From Cyanoderma ruficeps (lineage: Eukaryota > Chordata > Aves > Passeriformes > Timaliidae): 64,000 nucleotides of DNA. The stretch is taken from contig VZDJ01007754.1 of assembly GCA_008694505.1 (NCBI GenBank), positions 48,108,309 to 48,172,308 on the forward strand, read 5' to 3'. The position numbers were made by a program, and so were the translations under genes. The number at the start of each line of letters is the position of its first letter. Within the stretch, counting starts at the first letter, position 1. The notes beneath the pieces are model-generated. The model was not told the DNA's origin. It saw nothing but the letters and a program-made list of their open reading frames with translations, and did not search any database. Of this stretch, positions 57,425-64,000 are shown in pieces.

Positions 57425-57972
57425 GTAAACAATCAGTAATTATTAGTAGTAGCAAGCAGCATCACAGAATCCATGATGTAAGCATCATATTTAATTTTAG
57501 GGGGAAATGGTAGATTTTCTTTTAATCTGTGTAGCAGTTTCAGCTCTTCTCCCAAGTCCTTTGCTCCCTTCCTTGGCACGGCAGTGTGAACACTCCTGGT
57601 GAGCAGCACTCCCAAAACAGTCACTCTGTGTTTGTCCCCTGCTCTGGCAATGGATAAAAGGAGTAGGGGAAAGTAACTGTTCCTCTGCCAGCTCAGATGC
57701 CTCTCCAGTGAATTTTGATGGCTCGGCACAGGCTCTGCTTCCCTCTTTGCTACTTTTTAGGTTTTATTTTGCAAATGGAGATGGGGAAGCAGTGATCAAA
57801 TTTAAAGCGTCTTTTGAGCTCAGGAAGCATCAGAGAGCTTGGCTGGTAACTTTAGATCTTCATGAGGATGTTTTTAGAGGATCAGGGAAAAGACTTGCAA
57901 ATTTCCAGGACGAAGATCTCCACAAAAATTGTGGCTAAATTTGTTGCCATTTTAACAGATCAGTCTCTGTTC
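57425..57972. other. Unique spacer between CR1 copies
   Basis: No repeat or gene recognised. Confidence 0.4.
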
Positions 57973-58160
57973 TAGAATCATCAGATCAGATGGGTTAGAA
58001 GGGACTTTAAGGATCACCCCATTCCATCCCCTGCCATGGGCAGAAACACCTTCCACCATCCCAGGTTGCTCCAAGCCCCAATGTCCAACCTGGCCTTGGA
58101 CTTTTCCAGGGACCCAGGAGCAGCCACAACTTCTCTGGGCACTCTATGCCAATGTTTTGC
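57973..58160 (-). mobile_element. CR1 LINE 3' fragment
   Basis: AGAATCATCAGATCAGATGG, GGGACTTTAAGGATCACC, CCTGCCATGGGCAGAAACAC and AATGTCCAACCTGGCCTTGG: a minus-oriented CR1 3' region truncated at about 58160. Confidence 0.94.
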
Positions 58161-58341
58161 ATGGTTTGAATGTGTCTTACTGCTTTATACTGAAAAACAG
58201 CACAACATAATGCTGATTTTCAAGCGGGAATTGTTTCCCCAACACAATTCCAGTGTGGATCAGTAGTTGTTCAGGCAGATCAGGCGTCTCCAGGGGTGCT
58301 CCAACAGGCAAGAGGCAAACCCAGAGAGAGCAGTGTTCATC

Positions 58342-58654
58342 AAGGGGTGTGATTGCTGAGGCTAGGATGTCCCAACTTCAAGGACAGAAAGATGAGGCCA
58401 CCAGCAGCAGTTCAAGGGAACTAACTATTTAATTCAAAAATCTGACTCCATTTATATACATCTGTACAAAGGTCAAGAGATTGGCTACACAGGTCGCCAC
58501 CTCTCTAACCTGGATGGTGAACATCACCATCAATCATCTCTTCCCTCAGAGGAGAAGTATGTAAACATTCTAAAAATACACATTGTTCGCATGAAGCTGC
58601 ATGAGAATTTGCAACACAAAGACAGAAGGCAGAAAATTCAGGGCGACAAAGGGG
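58342..58654 (-). mobile_element. Solo LTR (copy 3) with perfect 6-bp target duplication
   Basis: The LTR proper is 58348-58648 (301 bp). On the minus strand it starts TGTCGCCCTGAA and ends CAATCACA. Both flanks are AAGGGG (58342-58347 and 58649-58654). The CCAAT and TATATAAA motifs are retained on the minus strand; the poly(A) signal reads ATTAAA. The last ~25 bp of the LTR differ from the ends of copies 1 and 2, so the family has 3'-end variants. The target duplication differs from that of copy 2, so the insertions were independent. Confidence 0.9.
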
Positions 58655-61600
58655 CTGTGTGTCACAAGGATGACACCTAAATCAAACCCTGTGGCATGGA
58701 ATAATCCCAGCATGTGGTAGATTGTAGCCCCACGTGAATCCTTGCTGTGGTGGGAAAGGAAAATCCATCCTGGCAGCCCCTCTGGAGGAGTGTCAGCAGT
58801 GGGGCAGGGCTGAGCCACGAGCCTCCTTCATCCTTGCACAGGAGGTGTGAAATTGGTGCTGTTTGCAGTGGAGAGAGCCAAGGTGCAGGAAAACACAGCC
58901 CAGGTAAGACCTGAGCCCAAAGCATGAGGATCTGATGGGAAAGGCACTGGGATTAAGGGGATCTGATGGTAAAGGCACTGGGATTAAGGGACTCAGTCAC
59001 ACAGAGGAGCTGATTCAAGGTCAGAACAGCTCCTGGTCCCATTTGATGGGAAGCTGATGAGTGGGAAGCAGGGCTGAGATGGATCTGGTTGACTTCTCTA
59101 ATAAAAACCTCTCAGTATTGTTTTCCCTCGATTTTGGCATTCTTCCCCCCAAACAAAACCAAACAGAGCGTTTTGCTGGAACATGATTTTTTTTTTAAAA
59201 AAAGCACTTGATGTAAGCTTCTTTTGAGGGAGTGATCATAGCACAGGAGAAAATAAACAATATAAATAACATCTGTGTGACATGAGCTCTGCTATCAGAG
59301 CCAATGCCAAATGATGCTGGGAGCTCCCAAACATTGATTCTCTGAGCTGGAAAGGAGTTGCAATATTCCTCTGAGTCTGCAAACATGCATCATTTAAATA
59401 ACTATCTGTGCTAATCTAGCATAAATAATCCACAGGATTATTCCCATTATTTCCAAGGCAATGAGAAGGGGTTGATACCAACCTGCACCTCCCAAAGAAC
59501 AGAGAGCAGGGTGAAGAATGGGTAAGACAAAACTGAATTCAGAAGGGCAGGAATCTCACACAGAGCTCCAAGCTACAGCAATGTAGAACATTCCTGCCAA
59601 ATTCCACCTTCACAACAACATGGAGAACTTTCCTGCTGCCTGAGGAGGTTTGGTGCAGACATATTAATGCAGACCTGGTTTGGCTTCCATTTCTTTCTCT
59701 TTTTTTTTTTCCCCCCACCAGCAGTTCAGGTAGGTCAGCTGAGGTGTGCACAGTGTCCTCCTGAAGTCCTGGTGAATAGGATGACAGGAACACACAGCCA
59801 CCAGTGTGTGTTTTATTGGATCAACTGGTATTGCTGCAAATATCAGGCAAACTTTCAGGTATGCAAGCCCTCATTCAGGTTTGAAATAGAAGCAGCAATT
59901 TTCAGAGCTAAATACCAGCTGAGAACAAACGCTCAGATGTTAATTAGGTATGTATCAATTAGGCCTTTGTTTAAAGGAAATGTGTTTGGGAGCTGGGGAG
60001 AAGAAAGGATGAGGAAGAGGGCGGAAAATGAGAGACAGAGAAAGTTGAAGTTAAATGAAGCTGCTTGTCACCTGGGGGGAGGAAGAGGCAGGTAGTTTAT
60101 AGCCTGGGGAACAAGAGTCAATCGTGGTGAGTGGGAGGAGAATAATCATAAAAGTCACATCTGCCGAGTGCCTGCTCCTCCAGATCAAGTGGCTTTATGA
60201 ATTTCAATGCTCAGCCTCATCTTTAGGAGGGGTTTTGGAGGCTGTTGGGAAGAAAAGTACTGAGATGCCAAAGGTGTTTGGGGAGCTGTGCTCTTCCCTT
60301 GGCAGCTGAGGTTGGTTGGGTTTTATTATAGCTTGAAAATTTGAGCCCACTTTGGTCTATCCTGATTGCTTAATTTTACTTACACGGTTACCTTGAGGCC
60401 ACTGAATTAATTTTATGGTGTTGTTGGGAATGTGGGTGTGGGATTTAGAGAAACTCAGCGGGAGGGAGAGTTGGGGGTGGGCCTCATTTCCCCACTTAAA
60501 TTGGGGAAGATCTGCTTGGGTGGAGAGCGAGGGATGAGAAAATGAGTTATCTCTGACACTTTAAGGAGACCATATTCCAGTCTTCCATGAGTTTCTGCTA
60601 GGGAATCTGGTAGGAAGCTGTGTTTTTCCTGCCTATTGTAGGATCCTTTTGAGGAAAGGAATGGTGAGCTATTCCCATCTATGTCACTGGGAGGCCCAAA
60701 TCCTCAAAAATGCTGCATTTTAGGTTAGCAGCACCATGTATTGTACATTCTAGCAAATAAACATTGAAGACAGAGGCTCTGCTCAATCAGCTCAGTAAGA
60801 AACCAAATGTTCAGTCAATATTGTGAGTACTCTTCAGCAAGAGTTCATCTGTTGATTCCACTCAGCCCACGCAAAGCTGAGGTGCATTTTGTTGAAACAA
60901 GAAACCTCCCCGTGAAGCCAAGTGTTATTTTTAAGTGGCTTTGTATTGAAGGTAGCTTGAATTTTCTGTGCAATACAAAACTGGTGAGACAAGTTTAGGA
61001 AACCTCACTGTGGCATGAAATACTGTTTATCTTCAATGCATTTTTTTCCCCGCCTATACAAGCACGGAATTCAAATTAGAACATTTTGTAAGGAAACATG
61101 GAAGGGTTTTATATTATCAAACTCTACACAGTCTGTGAGCTGTAAAAAGCTGGATACTTCTAGATTACTAAAATGTCCCTCAAGTCATAATTATAAATCA
61201 ATATGCATGCATACAAAAGATTGGTGTCTCCATAAAGTGCCTGAAATTCAATATTTTTAGTCTACTGTGCCTTCTGAAAGTGCCTGCATATTTTATATTC
61301 CCTGTGAGCTGAAAATTGTCTCTGTATTTTATGTATTGTTATTTGTGGAGCTCTATTTGCAAACATAAGTAACAGCTAGTACTGGAGATGATATACAGGC
61401 TGTACAACATGCCCAAAGAAAACAAATCTGGAAGGAAATAAATGCCCCCAACCATAAATCCCAAGGACACGATGAGAATTTTTCAACCTCGTGCCAACGC
61501 TGTTAGGAGCGTTCCACAGCTGTGTGGGATGCATTCTTTTAGCTGGCAGGGAGGGAAAAGAACTCCAGACTCTGGTTAATGTGCACGTTTCCATGGCTAT

Positions 61601-61874
61601 GGTACCTGTTTGTGCAAAAAGCTTTGTTTGTTTGAGTGGGTGAGAGGTGCATTTAAGGGGATGTTAACTCCTCCTCCTGCTGCTGTGGGATGTTCTCGGG
61701 CATTTTCCTGGTGGTCCCTGAGGTGAGCATGGCACCTTGGAGCACTTTTCCAGCTGCTGAGCGGGATGCACAGCTGGAGGGTGACCTTTCTGGGCTGTCC
61801 CTGATGTCTGACTGAGCTCAGAGCTGGCAGCAGGGAAGGGGGTCCCACGTGGTTCCCAGGTTTGGAGCCTCACT
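58655..61874. other. Unique non-coding sequence
   Basis: Contains a 31-bp tandem duplication (58929-58990) and T/A runs (about 59700, 59190). No mobile element or gene recognised. A 142-codon plus frame (59667-60095) has no recognisable domain. Confidence 0.4.
58929..58990 (+). repeat. 31-bp tandem duplication
   Basis: GATCTGATGG(G/T)AAAGGCACTG followed by GGATTAAGGG, present twice with one substitution. Confidence 0.9.
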
Positions 61875-62250
61875 TAGAATCCTAAAATGGTTTGGGATGG
61901 AAGAGACCTTAAAGATCATCCAGTGCCACCCTCTGCCATAGGCAGGGACATCTTCCACTGTCCCAGTTTGCTCCAAGCCCCAGTGTCCAACCTGGCCTTG
62001 GACACTTCCAGGGATCCAGTGGCAGCCACAGCTTCTCTAGGAAACCAGTTCCAAGTGCCTCACCACCCTCACAGGGAAGAATCCCTTCCCAATATCCCAT
62101 CTAAACCTGCTCTCTGTCAGTTTGAAGCCATTTCCCCTTGTCCTGTCACTGTGATTCCTGATGAAGCATCCCTTCCCAGATTCCTTGTAGCCCCTCTTCA
62201 GGTACTGGGAGGCTGCTCTGAACACTCCAACCTTCTCTTCTCAGACTGTT
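61875..62250 (-). mobile_element. CR1 LINE fragment (about 375 bp)
   Basis: Reverse complement of CR1: AGAATCCTAAAATGGTTTGG, CCTTAAAGATCATCCAGTGC, TTGGACACTTCCAGGGATCC, CACCACCCTCACAGGGAAG and CAGTTTGAAGCCATTTCCCC, fading out near 62250. Complete 3' terminus. Confidence 0.95.
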
Positions 62251-64000
62251 CATTCATCAGGAGTGCCAGGAAGAACTTTGGCCCAGCCACAGCCTGCAAA
62301 CCAATTTTGGGAGCACTGCTGGTATCCTCTGAAGAGCCTCAAGCACCAGCAAGTCTCAGTGGGGACTCCCCAGCACAGAAGTCTCTTTGTTGCTGACAGA
62401 GTCCCAAGTTTGTGTCCCCTGGCCCACAGCATCAACACAGAAATGTGTTTGATTAATGTGGAAGGATATAAATTAAGTGGAGCAAAGGTTTTCTTCAGTT
62501 CTAGGTTGGCTGCTTTGCTATGACACCAAATAATTTCGAAGCTAAGCCTGCAAACAAGGGCCTGGAGATGAACAAAGGAGTACAGCTTGACCCCTCTGCA
62601 AAATATATCCCAATGAATCAACATTTTCTACTGGGAAAGCACTGTCTCCATACAGTTTACAGATTATCTCCACTTCCCTGACAACAGGAGGCAGATTAAT
62701 AATGCACAGGAACAGAAAGCCAAAGCTCCATGGTTTTTTATCCCCTCAAGTCACAGGCTGGTGTTACCCTGGGCCTCCCTCTCTCACTCAATGGACATTC
62801 TCTAATAAAGTGGATTTTTGTTTGTGTTTAGGTTGTGTTCAGCTACAGTGGTAACAAGCAGATGTCAGCAATAGGAATCCTTGTATCAGAATAAGGTAGA
62901 TGGTTTTCAACACAAGCGTTTAATTCAAAATAAGGGTATTTTCAAGGACAATTTCAAATATGCCACAATGTAAATTGCTTATATTATTGTCTGTGTGACA
63001 TTATAAAATTCATTTCAAAGCTCCTCCTTAGGCAAACAAGAGAGAAAGGCAGTAGCTGGTCAGAATTTGAAACAGCTTTGTGCACAAATAGCACAAGACA
63101 GACCCTGCACTTGTTCCGACAGACTGGCTGAAAATGCCACCAGCAGCACAAAATCTGGCACGAGTTTAGGAGACACCAAATGCTAAATGTGCAAAACAAC
63201 TTCTCCTTCCTGAGTTCAGGTTTCAAATTCCTCAGTTTTGTTGCATGGAGTGTCACTGGAGGGGATCCTAAGCAGGGGCTTCTTTCAAGAGCACCTGCGT
63301 CGGTTCGTACTGAAGATTAACATGAGACACACTGAATAATTCAGAATTCTTTGAGTGGGAAGAAAGAAGGGTACACTGAAAATAACTTGTTTTTCTGGAA
63401 GAAGTTTGCCTTTTTGTAAAGGAAAAAAAAAACCCTAAAATAATAAGCTTGAACTTTTTTATTATGAAGTACAAAATTTCAGACACAACATTTCATCAGT
63501 TTTAGACGTGGTCCATGTGCTCAATCTGCTTTGCTGAGATGTTGCTTTGTTAAAGTGCATTTCCCATGGTCATCATCAACTCCATCCCTGAGGAAAAAAC
63601 ACTGTTCAAACTGAATTCCAGAAGCCACCATTGCTGTGACACAGCTCAGCCCACAAGTAGAACAGAGACATAAAACATTCAAGCAATAACTCTTCAAAGT
63701 CAAGAGTTTCAAATCTACATTTTTCAGCTTAAGATATATGAATTTCAATTTTTTTTTAAAAAGGGAATTTTTTGGCACATGGGTGATTTGGTTTTCTTCT
63801 GAAATGGAATTTTGAGGCAAATACTTCTTATAAAATAATGTATTGAAATGGAGAAATGTCATTTCTGATCCAAAGATAGTTTTGTTAGAAATTTTGAAGC
63901 AGCCCTCATGAAAGCTTCCCTTGATTTTATTACAGAATAGGAATGGAAAAATGTGGTTGATCTGAACGTTCAAGATGATCAGCTGTACATAAAATGTGTT
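62251..64000. other. Unique non-coding sequence to window end
   Basis: AT-rich towards the end; no repeat or gene recognised. The longest open frame (minus, 63521-63973, 150 codons) has no recognisable domain. Confidence 0.4.

Noticed and set aside
55466..58648. Reading the two LTRs as the ends of one provirus.
   Set aside because: They are in opposite orientation and have different 6-bp target duplications, with no retroviral genes between them, so they are two independent solo LTRs.
1..64000. CRISPR array, tRNA or rRNA genes, bacterial-type operons.
   Set aside because: None seen: no regularly spaced direct repeats, no tRNA-like cloverleaf signals, and the repeat content is clearly avian.

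Overview
This looks like bird nuclear DNA, most likely from a songbird or close relative. The evidence is 21 recognisable fragments of CR1 LINE retrotransposons on both strands. Most carry the avian CR1 3' end, in which a 'CTTTAAGGTCCCTTCCAACCC'-type block is followed by 'ATTCTATGATTCT'-type repeats. There are also three ~300-bp solo LTRs of one short avian-type endogenous retrovirus family, scattered microsatellites and assembly gaps (N) at low-complexity runs. There is no operon-like gene packing and nothing bacterial.

The window is almost entirely non-coding. The only convincing gene signal is a CpG island at about 43.89-44.31 kb. On the minus strand it contains a short first coding exon (ATG AGC GAG, Met-Ser-Glu) directly followed by a consensus splice donor (GTGAGC) at 44075-44069. 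Two inverted CCAAT boxes and an excellent CTCF-type motif lie upstream. If this reading is right, the gene runs leftwards, positions 1-44074 are its first intron (or intron plus downstream sequence), and 44.3-64 kb is upstream intergenic DNA. I could not identify the gene, because three residues are too few and I recognise no second exon in the window.

Layout. 0.1-7.9 kb: CR1 relics and one solo LTR wedged between two CR1 pieces. 7.9-22.5 kb: a long stretch with no CR1 that I can recognise; it holds AT-rich blocks dense in homeodomain/SOX-type motifs and a pair of inverted ~125-bp arms, each ending in a (TTCC)n/(GGAA)n array and each next to an assembly gap (12.79-16.12 kb). 22.5-23.4 kb: the longest CR1, including a mutated reverse-transcriptase active-site region. 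23.4-43.4 kb: mostly unique sequence with a few CR1 fragments and a small orphan CpG-rich patch at 34.28-34.48 kb. 43.4-44.7 kb: gap, CpG-island promoter, polypyrimidine tract, and a CR1 immediately upstream. 45-62.3 kb: a CR1-rich interval with two opposite-facing solo LTRs. 62.3-64 kb: unique sequence.

I found no CRISPR array, no tRNA or rRNA, and no complete protein-coding gene. I did not find an undescribed system. The observations most worth checking are the promoter/first exon with its CTCF motif, the solo-LTR family with 6-bp target duplications, the inverted-arm structure around the gaps, and several striking palindromic transcription-factor sites.
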